Positions 9,740 through 18,618 of a DNA stretch of 64,000 nt are shown in pieces. Each line of letters starts with the position of its first letter. Position 1 is the stretch's first letter. The notes beneath the pieces are model-generated. The model worked only from the letters and a program-made list of their open reading frames with translations. It was not told the DNA's origin and searched no databases. The stretch is from Ferrimicrobium sp. (GTDB lineage: Bacteria > Actinomycetota > Acidimicrobiia > Acidimicrobiales > Acidimicrobiaceae): the NCBI RefSeq assembly GCF_027319265.1, contig NZ_DAHVNP010000031.1:248001-312000 (forward strand). Reading direction: 5' to 3'. A program made the position numbers and the translations under genes.

Positions 9740-11235
9740 ACTCCCTTCGCCGCGACACGGCTCGGCTTAATCACTCCGCTGCCGACGGTCGATTCTCGAG
9801 TTACCTGGACCACCGGGACGCCAAGCCATCGATAGTGCTTCGGCGAGATCGAATTCCCAATCCATAGCACCAACGGCCGGGTGAAGAACCACGCTGAAGC
9901 CACATCGAGGATCGTCGATAGCCCCAGGAAGAAGGCAAATCCCCGCACATCGCCGATGCTAAAGTAATAGAGTAGCGCTGCTCCGATAAAAGAGACGAGG
10001 TCGGCAGCGATGATCGTGCGGAACGCTTTGGTAAAGCCGGTATCCACCGACGCCCGCAAACTCCGGCCGTTGCGAGCCTCATCCTTGAGTCGCTCAAAGA
10101 AGACGATGTAGGAGTCCACGATGACGCCAATCGAGACGATAATACCTGTCACTCCAGCCAGATTGAGCGTCAGCTGTACGCTGTGCCCCAGGTAGCCGAT
10201 AATCGCCCAGAGTGCGGCGAAAGTGGTAGCGAGCCCACCAACGACTACCAAGCCGAGGAGTCGGTAGTAAAAGATCGTGTAGAGCATGACCAGGACGAGA
10301 CCAGCGATGCCAGCAATTAACCCTGCGCGTAACGAGGCGGCGCCCAACGTCGGTGAGATCGTCTGGACTGTCTGCTGCACAAGCTGCACCGGAAGGGCTC
10401 CATAGTGCAAGATAGTGGCGAGATCGGTTGCAGAGGCCTGGGTATAATTGCCGGTGATCTGTCCCTGCCCATTGAAGTTGGTGGAGTTGATCTGCGGAGC
10501 CGACTGCACGGTTCCGTCCAACACCACGGCGAGGAGCTGATGGTAGTAGGTCTTGGCAATCTGGTTGAAGAGGGGCGCTCCCTTGGATGTCAAGGTGAAA
10601 TTAATCGCCCACTGGTTGGAGGCACTCTGGGCTACCGGCGCCGCAAAGACACTCTTGATCGCGTTGCCAGTCATGAGCGTTGGTCCAACGACATAGCGCG
10701 CAATCACCGTCTTCGTGTTGCCCTGATACTCCGGCAGCAGCGCTGTCGAGGCACTGGTTGCCTTCAATGGACTCGTGGAGGGAACGTATTGCAGAGTCGA
10801 AGCCGTTTTAGAGGTAGCCGTTGGGCACGTGGGAGTCAGCTGTGACTTTTTGAGATGAAGGCTCGTTGGGGGCTTAGTGTAGAGCGGTGCGGTGCACAAA
10901 ACCGGACGAAACTGCAGAATCGCTGTCTGACCGATGTAACTGAGTGCTGTCTTTGGATCCTTGATTCCAGGCAGGTCCACGACGATGTCGCTACCTTGCT
11001 GACCAATGGATGGCTCCCCCACTCCGAGTGCATTCACTCGATCCTGGATAATGGAGATCGTCTCATTGAGCGTCGCTGTGTTGACTTTCCTCGCAGGCTT
11101 ATAGACGACTGACGCGCCACCCTGGAGGTCAAGGCCAAGGACAGGATGATAGTGGGCAGAGATCACCGCCGCAAAAGCGGCGAGCGCCACCACCGTGCTA
11201 ATGAGGACCGAACGGATCCAACGCCCTTTACGCAT
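9736..11235 (-). CDS. secD: Protein translocase subunit SecD
   Basis: Partner of SecF in the Sec translocon accessory complex. The 499-residue protein has TM1 near residues 9-27, the conserved LGLDLQGGASVVY, a large external domain rich in Ser/Thr/Ala (residues about 120-190 look poorly conserved), and five C-terminal TM helices with IVSIGVIVDSYIVFFERLKDE. The usual small neighbour yajC is not between tgt and secD here: only about 60 bases separate them. Confidence 0.95.
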   Translation of the reverse strand: MRKGRWIRSVLISTVVALAAFAAVISAHYHPVLGLDLQGGASVVYKPARKVNTATLNETISIIQDRVNALGVGEPSIGQQGSDIVVDLPGIKDPKTALSYIGQTAILQFRPVLCTAPLYTKPPTSLHLKKSQLTPTCPTATSKTASTLQYVPSTSPLKATSASTALLPEYQGNTKTVIARYVVGPTLMTGNAIKSVFAAPVAQSASNQWAINFTLTSKGAPLFNQIAKTYYHQLLAVVLDGTVQSAPQINSTNFNGQGQITGNYTQASATDLATILHYGALPVQLVQQTVQTISPTLGAASLRAGLIAGIAGLVLVMLYTIFYYRLLGLVVVGGLATTFAALWAIIGYLGHSVQLTLNLAGVTGIIVSIGVIVDSYIVFFERLKDEARNGRSLRASVDTGFTKAFRTIIAADLVSFIGAALLYYFSIGDVRGFAFFLGLSTILDVASAWFFTRPLVLWIGNSISPKHYRWLGVPVVQVTRESTVGSGVIKPSRVAAKGV

Positions 11236-11294
11236 TCGCCACCTTTATCTCTGCAACCAAACACATGATCATAGCCACCTCTGGCTCTATAAAG

Positions 11295-12419
11295 TTAGTC
11301 GGCATGGCTACCACTTCTTATGACTGGGGTGCCCCAAACCTTATCGATATCGACGAGCAGTGCTTTGATCGTGCCCTCCCTGATGGATCGTCTGAGCCTC
11401 GTGATCAACCGAAACTGGAAGGCCAGGTTGTGTAGGGATAACAGCGTGCCCGCACTCTCCGTGTCCACATGGGCCAAGTGATGCAACAGGCCACGGGATA
11501 CTCTTTGGCACACCCGACAATTGCAGTCTAGTTCAAGCGGTTCATCAACCCCACGGTTTGCGAGTCCCTTCACGCGCAAGGGACCCTGGTTGGTGAGTGC
11601 CGTTCCGTGTCGTGCGATCCGCGTCGGAGCCACACAATCGAACATATCGACACCGAGCGCCGTCGCGTGTGCCAGCAGGTACGGATCGCCGACGCCCATA
11701 AGGTAGCGCGGTCGTTCCGCCGGTAACCCCTCCACCACCGTGCGGACCGCCTCTAGCGTATTCTCTCTGGACTCTCCAACGGCAAGACCGCCAATCGCGT
11801 AGCCATCAAAACCGATAGCCGTGATCGTCGCCGTACTTTGCTTGCGCAGTTCACTATCGACACCGCCTTGCACGATGCCAAAGAGCTGCTGCGTGTCGTC
11901 GGTGTGGGCCGCGCGGGAGCGCTCCGCCCACTGACCGGTGAGCATAAGATTCTGCCTGAGCACCGCTTCGGGACTAGGGAGTTGCGTGCACACGTCGAGC
12001 GCCATCGCGATGTCGGCCCCGATCTGCTCCTGGGTGGTCATGGCATCCTCGGGCGTCAGCGTCACCCAGGAGCCGTCATAGACGTTGCGGAAGCGTGCCC
12101 CTTCGTCGGTGATCTTCGCTCCGAGTGACATGATCTGAAAACCTCCAGAGTCCGTCAGCGATGCGCCACGAAACCCGGTGAAGGCATTCAACCCACCCAT
12201 CGTTGCGATAAGCTCCGCTCCTGGTCGCAGCATGAGATGATAGGTATTAGAGAGCAGCACCTGAAAGCCGAGGTCGGCGACGAGTTCACTCGGGACGTAA
12301 CGCACGATCCCACGCGTCGCGACGGGTATGAACAAGGGGGTCTCAACAGTAGCAGATCGGAGGTGCAACTGCCCGCTCCGTGCAGACCCATCAGTGTGGG
12401 TTACCAAGAGGTTACTCAT
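11295..12419 (-). CDS. tgt: Queuine/preQ1 tRNA-guanine transglycosylase
   Basis: Exchanges guanine-34 of GUN-anticodon tRNAs for preQ1 in queuosine biosynthesis. Seen: the substrate-site TDSGGFQIMS, GIVQGGVD, GGLAVGE, the nucleophile region DMFDCVAPTR, and a zinc site formed by CNCRVCQ and the later SLHN histidine. Bacterial tgt is about 370-380 residues; the ATG at 12419 gives 374. The longer frame to 12470 adds an unrelated 17-residue leader, so the inner start is preferred. The start overlaps the queA stop by eight bases. Confidence 0.95.
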   Translation of the reverse strand: MSNLLVTHTDGSARSGQLHLRSATVETPLFIPVATRGIVRYVPSELVADLGFQVLLSNTYHLMLRPGAELIATMGGLNAFTGFRGASLTDSGGFQIMSLGAKITDEGARFRNVYDGSWVTLTPEDAMTTQEQIGADIAMALDVCTQLPSPEAVLRQNLMLTGQWAERSRAAHTDDTQQLFGIVQGGVDSELRKQSTATITAIGFDGYAIGGLAVGESRENTLEAVRTVVEGLPAERPRYLMGVGDPYLLAHATALGVDMFDCVAPTRIARHGTALTNQGPLRVKGLANRGVDEPLELDCNCRVCQRVSRGLLHHLAHVDTESAGTLLSLHNLAFQFRLITRLRRSIREGTIKALLVDIDKVWGTPVIRSGSHAD

Positions 12420-13473
12420 CAATCTCCTGAGCGGGGGTACCGGTTCCCGGGGGACGAGTACTGGCTCCACGACCAGTGGGAATCAACATGGCATCCCCGA
12501 GGGAGAGAAACCGGAAATCATTGGCAAGCGCGTATTCGTAGAGCGTTCGCCAGGAAGAACCTACGGCTGCCGCCACCAGTGCCACCAAGGTCGACCTCGG
12601 AACATGAAAGTTCGTGAGGATAAGATCAACGCTTTGGAACTCAAAGCCAGGGACAATAAACAGCTGAGAGGAGCCGCACAACGCTCCCCCATGGGCGATA
12701 GTCTCCAACGTTCGTACCACTGTGGTTCCAACCGCGACGACTCTTCGTGCAGAACGAATCCGGTCATAGGCATCCGCTGTGACACGATAGCGCTCGGCAT
12801 GCATCGTGTGCTTGGCAAGCTCACGGTCCTTCACCGGCGCAAAGGTGCCAAGTCCCACCTCGAGCTCCACCCTCACCACTTCAATGCCGCGTCTTGTGAG
12901 ATCCTCAAGCAGTTGCAGATCAAAGTGCAGTCCTGCAGTCGGGGCCGCCACCGAACCTGGCCGATTCGCATAGACCGTCTGATATCGCTCAGGGTCAATC
13001 TCTACACCCGCAAGGTAGGGGGGAAGGGGAATCTCCCCATGGGCCAAGATCGCATCGCCAAGGACCTCAAGCCGTCGTGTTCGCAGGCCAGACTCCTCCG
13101 TCGTACCCTCAAGAACTCTAAAGACGGGACTGGCTTCATAGTAGAGAAGTTCACCATCATGGACTCGTGCGTTGGGTCGTATCAGCGCCTCAAAGGTCGC
13201 CCCCTGCGGAGATAGCAATAACACCTCCACAGCACCGCCGGTCGCACGTTGCACATGGAACCGTGCAGGAATGACTTTGGAGTCATTAACGACTACTACA
13301 TCGCCCGCTGAGAGGTAGGACCCCAGGTCAGCGACCGTTGCTACCTGTGGTGGCACTCCAAGACCCACCAGCAACTTGGCAGAGCTTCGCGGCTCTGCCG
13401 GTACCCTCGCGATCCGTTCTGGAGGGAGGTCGTAATCGTAGGCATCGATAATCGACCAATCCTCGCCTGTCAT
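12412..13473 (-). CDS. queA: S-adenosylmethionine:tRNA ribosyltransferase-isomerase
   Basis: Transfers and isomerises the ribosyl moiety of SAM onto preQ1-tRNA to give epoxyqueuosine-tRNA. Seen: N-terminal YDLPPERIARVPAEPR, VVNDSKVIPARF, the SAM-site PTAGLHFD, and C-terminal NFHVPRSTLVALV and AYALANDFRFLSLGDAMLI. The ATG at 13473 gives 353 residues, the family length, and has GAGAGAGG about nine bases upstream; the open frame runs another 36 codons without homology. Coupled to tgt by overlap; queG, the last step, is 12 kb away. Confidence 0.95.
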   Translation of the reverse strand: MTGEDWSIIDAYDYDLPPERIARVPAEPRSSAKLLVGLGVPPQVATVADLGSYLSAGDVVVVNDSKVIPARFHVQRATGGAVEVLLLSPQGATFEALIRPNARVHDGELLYYEASPVFRVLEGTTEESGLRTRRLEVLGDAILAHGEIPLPPYLAGVEIDPERYQTVYANRPGSVAAPTAGLHFDLQLLEDLTRRGIEVVRVELEVGLGTFAPVKDRELAKHTMHAERYRVTADAYDRIRSARRVVAVGTTVVRTLETIAHGGALCGSSQLFIVPGFEFQSVDLILTNFHVPRSTLVALVAAAVGSSWRTLYEYALANDFRFLSLGDAMLIPTGRGASTRPPGTGTPAQEIDE

Positions 13474-13584
13474 GCGCGCAACGACCTCTCTCAACCCACC
13501 AATCTGAACTCGTACGCTCCGAAGAATCCCGCGCGCCGACCCTAAGTAGCTTAGCAAACGAAAGCTTACGATCAGCGCCAAGCG

Positions 13585-14112
13585 TCATTGGGCGCTTTCG
13601 AGCGCCTCCGCGATGATCGGATAGAAGCTCTCCAGTTGCGCCCTGGGTCGCGAGGGATCTTTGGCCATGTCGTCAGCCAACCGAAGTCGGATCGCGTCAT
13701 CGAAGTAGGGGCTCGCCTCAAAGGGTCCTACTTCATCAACGCCCAACTCGCCTCCCTGCTCGACGAGGGTGGCGCGTGACTCCCTGGAGAGGCGTCCCCA
13801 ATAACGCGAATCCGTCCTCACCAGATAACGTTTCGCCGTCACGTGCAGTCCGATGAGTTGACCAACACGTTCTGAAAAGCCCAATGCAAGTGCCAGCCGC
13901 AAACCATCGCTTGCGTGCTCTGCCTCCGTCGATCCAGATGACCAACCAAGATCGTGGAGAAGGCCTGCAACCGCCAGCTCGGAGTCGTCGCTGTCATGCC
14001 AGAGCACCTCTGCTGTCTGGCAGAGATGATCGATGAGGGGAAGCTCCTCACCAAAAGTACCTAGCAGTCTTGGTTCGCCGAGGAGCTCGAGCACCGAACG
14101 CGCGCTTCCCAT
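13585..14112 (-). CDS. HD-domain oxygenase homologue of the PhnZ family
   Basis: A 175-residue HD-fold protein resembling PhnZ-type mixed-valent diiron oxygenases that cleave the C-P bond of 1-hydroxyphosphonates. The metal set looks present: H29 in IDHLCQTAE, H53-D54 in GLLHDLGW, H66 in EAEHASDG, H90 in GLHVTAKRYL, and D138-D139/D147 in YFDDAIRLRLADD; the H-x-x-AKRYL and DAxRLRxxDD blocks are typical of the phosphonate HD group. E22 may match the flexible Glu of PhnZ, but no Tyr sits at the expected spot (Thr19/Phe20). It follows the transporter ATPase after six bases, supporting a phosphonate-related role. No PhnY hydroxylase is in the window, so substrate is unknown. Confidence 0.75.
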   Translation of the reverse strand: MGSARSVLELLGEPRLLGTFGEELPLIDHLCQTAEVLWHDSDDSELAVAGLLHDLGWSSGSTEAEHASDGLRLALALGFSERVGQLIGLHVTAKRYLVRTDSRYWGRLSRESRATLVEQGGELGVDEVGPFEASPYFDDAIRLRLADDMAKDPSRPRAQLESFYPIIAEALESAQ

Positions 14113-14118
14113 CGGAAC

Positions 14119-15204
14119 CTAGTCCGACTCAGCGAACTCGGGAACCGGTCCGCCTACCCTGTCCTCTGGTAGCACCAACAGGGTTGGGCCACGCTGGAAG
14201 ATCTCGACGCGATCGCCGACACTCAGGGCGATCGATTCCTCTGGCGAGACGGCCACCACCACCTTGGTTCCGTCGATCCCCTGGACATGGGCGGCGAAAC
14301 TCGAACCCAAAAACGACATCTCCACTAAGCGACACTCACCATCCCCGGTCACTCGAATCCCCAATTGCTCAGGCCGAACCAGGACGGCGACTTCCCCACC
14401 GACTGTGAGCGGACCGCCAATCGAGAAGGCGCCAAACCCTGGGGTAAGCACCGTCGATTCACGTGTGACGGTGCCGTGGATCCGATTCACCTTCCCGACG
14501 AACTCGGCGACGAACTCTGTAGCCGGCGCGGCATAGATCTCCGCTGGCGTCCCTAATTGCTCCAGAATGCCACGGTTCATTACCCCGATCCGATCCGCGA
14601 TGGCGAGTGCCTCCTCTTGATCGTGGGTCACGAAGATGGTGGCGATTCCCACCTCCTTTTGCACTCTACGGATCTCCTCACGTAGACTGACCCGCACCTT
14701 GGCATCGAGTGCCGATAGTGGCTCATCGAGCAAAAGGACGGCGGGCTCGATCGCGAGCGCACGGGCAAGGGCAACCCGCTGCTGTTGTCCGCCAGAGAGC
14801 TGGTGGGCAAAGCGGTCACCAAGATCCCCAAGACCCACCAGATCGAGCAGTTCACGAGAGCGCTCACGGCGTTTGGCCGCGCCCACATGGCGAATCTTGA
14901 GGCCGAATTCGATGTTCTGCGCCGCCGTCAGATGTGGGAAGAGGCTGTACTGCTGAAAGACGATGCCCATGTTGCGTTTTGCGGTCGGCTGAAGGGTGAT
15001 ATCCTGATCATCCACGAACACCCGGCCTCCATCCAAGCGTTCGAGTCCGGCCACCGATCGAAGCGCTGTCGTCTTGCCGCATCCCGAGGGCCCCAACAGG
15101 ACGACCAGCTCACCAGCTTGTATCCGCAGAGAGAAGCCATCGAGCGCATGCATCGTACCGTAGTACTTCTCTAACCCCTCAAGCCGAAGTTCACCTTGTG
15201 ACAC
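14119..15204 (-). CDS. ABC transporter ATP-binding protein, PhnT/PotA-like
   Basis: ATP-hydrolysing subunit of an importer. The start is GTG 15204 with AGGAGG five bases upstream; the longer open frame to 15300 lies over the preceding permease gene. The 361 residues contain Walker A GPSGCGKTT, Q-loop VFQQYSLFPHL, signature LSGGQQQRVALARAL, Walker B LLLDEPLSALD, H-loop VTHDQEEAL, and a C-terminal TOBE-type domain (VLVRPEQLGIRV). The subunit type matches iron, polyamine and 2-aminoethylphosphonate importers; the neighbours favour phosphonate. It overlaps the preceding permease by 14 bases. Confidence 0.9.
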   Translation of the reverse strand: MSQGELRLEGLEKYYGTMHALDGFSLRIQAGELVVLLGPSGCGKTTALRSVAGLERLDGGRVFVDDQDITLQPTAKRNMGIVFQQYSLFPHLTAAQNIEFGLKIRHVGAAKRRERSRELLDLVGLGDLGDRFAHQLSGGQQQRVALARALAIEPAVLLLDEPLSALDAKVRVSLREEIRRVQKEVGIATIFVTHDQEEALAIADRIGVMNRGILEQLGTPAEIYAAPATEFVAEFVGKVNRIHGTVTRESTVLTPGFGAFSIGGPLTVGGEVAVLVRPEQLGIRVTGDGECRLVEMSFLGSSFAAHVQGIDGTKVVVAVSPEESIALSVGDRVEIFQRGPTLLVLPEDRVGGPVPEFAESD

Positions 15205-16021
15205 GCATCCTCCTTGTTTTCTTGGTACGGCCACCACCGAAGATAGTGACCAGTGAGAGTGGTACAAATGCCACCAATAGCGCGACCAGAGAGACCGCAA
15301 CCGCCTCAGCTGCAGCCGTGAGACCGATCTGGACGATATAGACGGGAAAGGTGTTGAAACTGAGGAGAGAAGCCACTACGAATTCACCCAATGCGTAGGC
15401 GCCAGCCAGGATTAGCGCGCCTACCATCCCCGCGCGAAGGTTCGGCAACAACACCCCCACCAGAGTGCGAGTCCAGCTTGCACCCAACGACTGCGAAGCC
15501 TCAACAAGGGTGTTGACATCAAGCGAACGCACAGCTGTATCGAAGGTCCGATAGCTATAGGGGAGCGCAAGCATCACATAGATCGGTGCCAAAATAAACG
15601 GAGAGGTGAGAATCAGGTTCAAGATACTGTGATACGCTCCCAACAGCCCCAGAACGACGACGACAGAAGGTACGCCGAGTGGGACAATGCTGAGCGCATC
15701 GAGTAGGCCTCGCAGCTTGGGTATACGCACGGTCACCCAGATGGAGGTGGGAATGACCAACAGTCCCGTGAGGATCACGGTCGCAATGGCCACTTGGAAG
15801 GACAACCAGAGCGATGAGCGGAAGTTCGGATCATCAAAAAGTGACCGGTACGCCGAAAGGGTGAGGTGGTTGTGGACCCCGAGGACCGAGTACCGTGCCG
15901 ACGCGAGAATCGGAATCAAGAAGAACGCACCGACGAAGATCAACACAGCGGCACGGAAGACACGTCCGATACCGGCTTGTCGAAGATGAAGCCCATCGCC
16001 TCCGGGTGTTACCGTAACCAA
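15191..16021 (-). CDS. ABC transporter permease (second subunit)
   Basis: A 276-residue integral membrane protein with about six TM helices and the permease EAA loop (EASQSLGASWTRTLVGVLLP) that docks onto the ATPase. Of the PotC/PhnV-like type. It overlaps the upstream permease by 13 bases and the ATPase by 14, so the four transporter genes are one transcript. The basic tail (TKKTRRMRVTR) is cytoplasmic by the positive-inside rule. Confidence 0.9.
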   Translation of the reverse strand: MVTVTPGGDGLHLRQAGIGRVFRAAVLIFVGAFFLIPILASARYSVLGVHNHLTLSAYRSLFDDPNFRSSLWLSFQVAIATVILTGLLVIPTSIWVTVRIPKLRGLLDALSIVPLGVPSVVVVLGLLGAYHSILNLILTSPFILAPIYVMLALPYSYRTFDTAVRSLDVNTLVEASQSLGASWTRTLVGVLLPNLRAGMVGALILAGAYALGEFVVASLLSFNTFPVYIVQIGLTAAAEAVAVSLVALLVAFVPLSLVTIFGGGRTKKTRRMRVTR

Positions 16022-16914
16022 CGTGAAGCCCTCCTCTGGCTGAGAACGTAGACGGTAGCGGCGAGTGCGACCACGATGATCATGCCGAGCCCAAGTGCAT
16101 TGCCGAGGTTCCCTTGGCCGGCGGCCACATTTCCCGAGATGAGACTACCGATCTGAATAGGCACGAGCGGTAACGTTCCCGATGTCAACGCCTCAGCGGT
16201 CGCGTAGGCTGCAAAGGCATCAGCGAAGATCACCACAGTACCCGACAGAATGGCTGGTAGGAGAATCGGCAGACCAACCGACCACCAGAAGCGCACCTTG
16301 GAGGCCCCCAACGAACGCGCCGCCTCGACCCAGGCTGATCTGATGTTTTGGATCGGCCCCAGCATCACCAGGATCATGACCGGAATCAGGAAGTATTGAT
16401 AGACAATAATGAGGCCAACAACCGAATACAGTGAGAAACCATGGGCGTACAGATTGATACCCATGCCAGAAAGGATCTTGGTAACGATCCCAAAATTGCC
16501 AAGCGTGGCGATGAAGGCGAAGGCGAGGGGGACGCCCCCGGTATTCGCAAGCACACTGGAACTCGACTGGACCAACGCACGCGGTCGTCCCCGTGTCGCA
16601 GCAACCGCCAACGCCGCTACGAACCCAATAACGACCGCGATCACGGTGCTGCCGATGGAGAGTTCGAAGGAGGCGACATAGGAGTGCAGGTAAGGACCCG
16701 AAAATGCCAGGCGCAGATTTGCCAGTGTCGGCTTGCCACCATCCGACTCAAAGGCACCCACCAACACTGACACCGCTGGGATAATCAAGAAGATGGCTAG
16801 AAACAAGAGATACGGAACGACACCGCCGTAGCGTCGCAATTGACGCCGCGGTCGGGTCGCGGGAGGAGAGCTGGGGGAACTCTCCTCCCGATTGCGGGTA
16901 AGCGTGGAGACCAT
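16009..16914 (-). CDS. ABC transporter permease (first subunit)
   Basis: About 301 residues, six TM helices and an EAA motif (EAARSLGASKVRFWWSVGLP). PotB/PhnU-like. The ATG at 16914 shares one base with the stop of the binding-protein gene (TGATG), which makes it a better start than the TTG five codons upstream (16929). The first 35 residues are Ser/Pro/Arg-rich and cytoplasmic. Confidence 0.9.
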   Translation of the reverse strand: MVSTLTRNREESSPSSPPATRPRRQLRRYGGVVPYLLFLAIFLIIPAVSVLVGAFESDGGKPTLANLRLAFSGPYLHSYVASFELSIGSTVIAVVIGFVAALAVAATRGRPRALVQSSSSVLANTGGVPLAFAFIATLGNFGIVTKILSGMGINLYAHGFSLYSVVGLIIVYQYFLIPVMILVMLGPIQNIRSAWVEAARSLGASKVRFWWSVGLPILLPAILSGTVVIFADAFAAYATAEALTSGTLPLVPIQIGSLISGNVAAGQGNLGNALGLGMIIVVALAATVYVLSQRRASRWLR

Positions 16915-18053
16915 CAGACCTTTGGCCAATTAGCAAGGATGACGGTCTGTGCAGCATTGAGCTGTGCTTGGCTCGGGAAGACAGGCGTGCCGCTCACCGG
17001 AGGCACGGCGGCAAGGTAGGTCTTGTTAACGGTCCCGTCCTTGATCATCGAACTCAGTCGGATTGGATCGGTGTAACCCTTCAACCAGAGGTTCTGGCCC
17101 GTGTTCGAGTACAGGTACTCCTCCCAGAGGCGAGCGGCTGCAGGATGCGGAGCATACTTAGCGATCGCCTGGGCATAGTAGGAGGCGTAGTGCACACCCT
17201 TGGGAATGACGACCTTCCAGTCGATCTTACCTTTGAGCGCATTCTCGTAGGCGACGTTCAGATAGTCCCAATCGATGTTGACCTTGACCTCTCCGGAACC
17301 AATTGTGGCTGCCGAAGATTGGACGGGAATGAAGTTGCCGATCGCCTTGAGATGCTCGAAGTACTTGATACCTGGCATGATGTTGCTGTAGGACCCGCCA
17401 TTGCCAAGGGCTGCTGCAATCACGCCCGAGAAAGCAGCTCCGGCATCCTCTGGATCTCCATCGAGTGCGACCCCACCATGGAAGGCAGGATTGGTCAGAC
17501 TGGCAAAGCTCGTCACCGGTGTCTTGGTGAGGGCAGCATTGTAACCAATGGAGATATAGCCGCCATAGTCGCAGTACCACTGGCCAGAGTCTGACTTGCA
17601 GCCAGCGGGGATCTGACTCCAGTCTTGGACCTCGTAGTTGGCGAAGAGGCCTTTCTTTGCACCTGTGACGGCAAAGGGAATTCCCACATCAACCACGTCG
17701 GCAGACCGCGAGGAACCCTTCAACGTAGACAAACCATCGATCTCGGTAGCAGACGAGGCTTCTGGGCTCACGTCAGTAATTTTGATGCCATACTTCTTCT
17801 GGAAATCCGTCATGATCTGGCCATAGTTGGCCCAATCGCTTGGCAGTGCCGTAACGGTCAGCGCACCCTCGGCCTTAGCCGCCTTGACAAGATTCGCCAT
17901 CCCACCGCAAGCAGCGAGCGAGGAACAGGTCGCATAATCCACTGCCTTGCTTGACGTGGTTGCGCTGGTGCTCGCACTCGATGCGCTCCCACAAGCGCCA
18001 AGCAGCACCGCTGCCGCGCCTACCATCGCTACTCCAACCTTCATTGCCTTCAA
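16914..18053 (-). CDS. Extracellular solute-binding lipoprotein, 2-aminoethylphosphonate/Fe-type
   Basis: Binding protein of the importer encoded downstream. It has a lipoprotein signal peptide with lipobox LLGAC (lipid-modified Cys near residue 21), a Ser/Thr-rich linker, and a family-1-like binding fold (SADVVDVGIPFAV, ISIGYNAALT, VNIDWDYLNVAYENA). Start chosen as TTG 18053 because AAGGAG lies six bases upstream, whereas the ATG three codons later is 15 bases away. Homologues of this type occur with phosphonate catabolism genes, but the ligand could also be a polyamine or iron chelate. Confidence 0.85.
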   Translation of the reverse strand: MKAMKVGVAMVGAAAVLLGACGSASSASTSATTSSKAVDYATCSSLAACGGMANLVKAAKAEGALTVTALPSDWANYGQIMTDFQKKYGIKITDVSPEASSATEIDGLSTLKGSSRSADVVDVGIPFAVTGAKKGLFANYEVQDWSQIPAGCKSDSGQWYCDYGGYISIGYNAALTKTPVTSFASLTNPAFHGGVALDGDPEDAGAAFSGVIAAALGNGGSYSNIMPGIKYFEHLKAIGNFIPVQSSAATIGSGEVKVNIDWDYLNVAYENALKGKIDWKVVIPKGVHYASYYAQAIAKYAPHPAAARLWEEYLYSNTGQNLWLKGYTDPIRLSSMIKDGTVNKTYLAAVPPVSGTPVFPSQAQLNAAQTVILANWPKV

Positions 18054-18068
18054 CGCTGACTCCTTTTT

Positions 18069-18098
18069 TGCATATGATTGCTCTGCATATGATTGCTC
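18069..18098. repeat. Perfect tandem duplication of a 15-bp unit in a divergent promoter region
   Basis: The unit TGCATATGATTGCTC occurs at 18069-18083 and again directly at 18084-18098 with no mismatch. It lies 16-45 bases upstream of the TTG start of the solute-binding protein and on the other side faces the truncated oxidoreductase frame. Each copy holds CATATG and a TATGAT element resembling a -10 box. It may be a regulator-binding direct repeat or a duplicated promoter element. Confidence 0.85.
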
Positions 18099-18201
18099 AT
18101 TGCCTCACAACCTACGAGAGCGAAGAGAACACCGAGTCTCGGTTGTACCAACACTTGGTGAACGACAACCAAACCTTTCTTACCACCCACCTTGGGCCTC
18201 G

Positions 18202-18618
18202 ATGGAGAGCGAGGAGACCGACTCCTTTCGCTACTATCCAGCCTTTGCATCATTGCAACCTCTCCTAGCCCCACAGGAGCCCATCGCCGCCGTTCATGGT
18301 GCCCAACTCCTCCTCGCACAACGTGATGATGGTTCACTGACGATTGGCGACACCCACGAAGAGTACGGTTCTCCCTTTCTCGAAGCCGCCATCGAAACCC
18401 ACCTTTTACAACGGGCCAAGGTTCTGCCCGGTCAGGAACTCGCACCCACCAGCCAACGTTGGCAAGGTGTCTACTCACGATTACGACCAGCGGACGAGGC
18501 GATCTTCTTCGCCGAGAGACCAAGAGCGAATGCAACATGGGTGACCGGCCTTGGAGGTCGTGGCATGACGATAGCACCACAGGCCGCCTATGAGGTGGTG
18601 GAGGAGGTTCTCCAATGA
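18202..18618 (+). pseudogene. C-terminal remnant of an HpnW-type FAD-dependent oxidoreductase
   Basis: Only about 139 residues remain, against roughly 360-370 for the family. What is left matches the C-terminal half of the FAD oxidoreductases found beside PhnX-like hydrolases in phosphonate operons: SFRYYPAF, the SLTIGDTHEEYG strand, TSQRWQGVYSRLRP and the FAD-contacting TGLGGRGMTIAP. The N-terminal FAD-binding GxGxxG domain is absent: the oppositely oriented binding-protein gene begins 150 bases upstream. A short stretch in another frame just upstream (about 18110-18200, containing LGPRW) may be more of the same gene, which would imply a frameshift as well. The stop overlaps the next gene by four bases (ATGA), so the 3' end of the old operon is intact. 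Confidence 0.7.

Noticed and set aside
18027-18200. N-terminal extension of the truncated oxidoreductase frame back to 17947
   Set aside because: The first 85 codons overlap the oppositely oriented binding-protein gene and the tandem repeat and show no oxidoreductase similarity in that frame.
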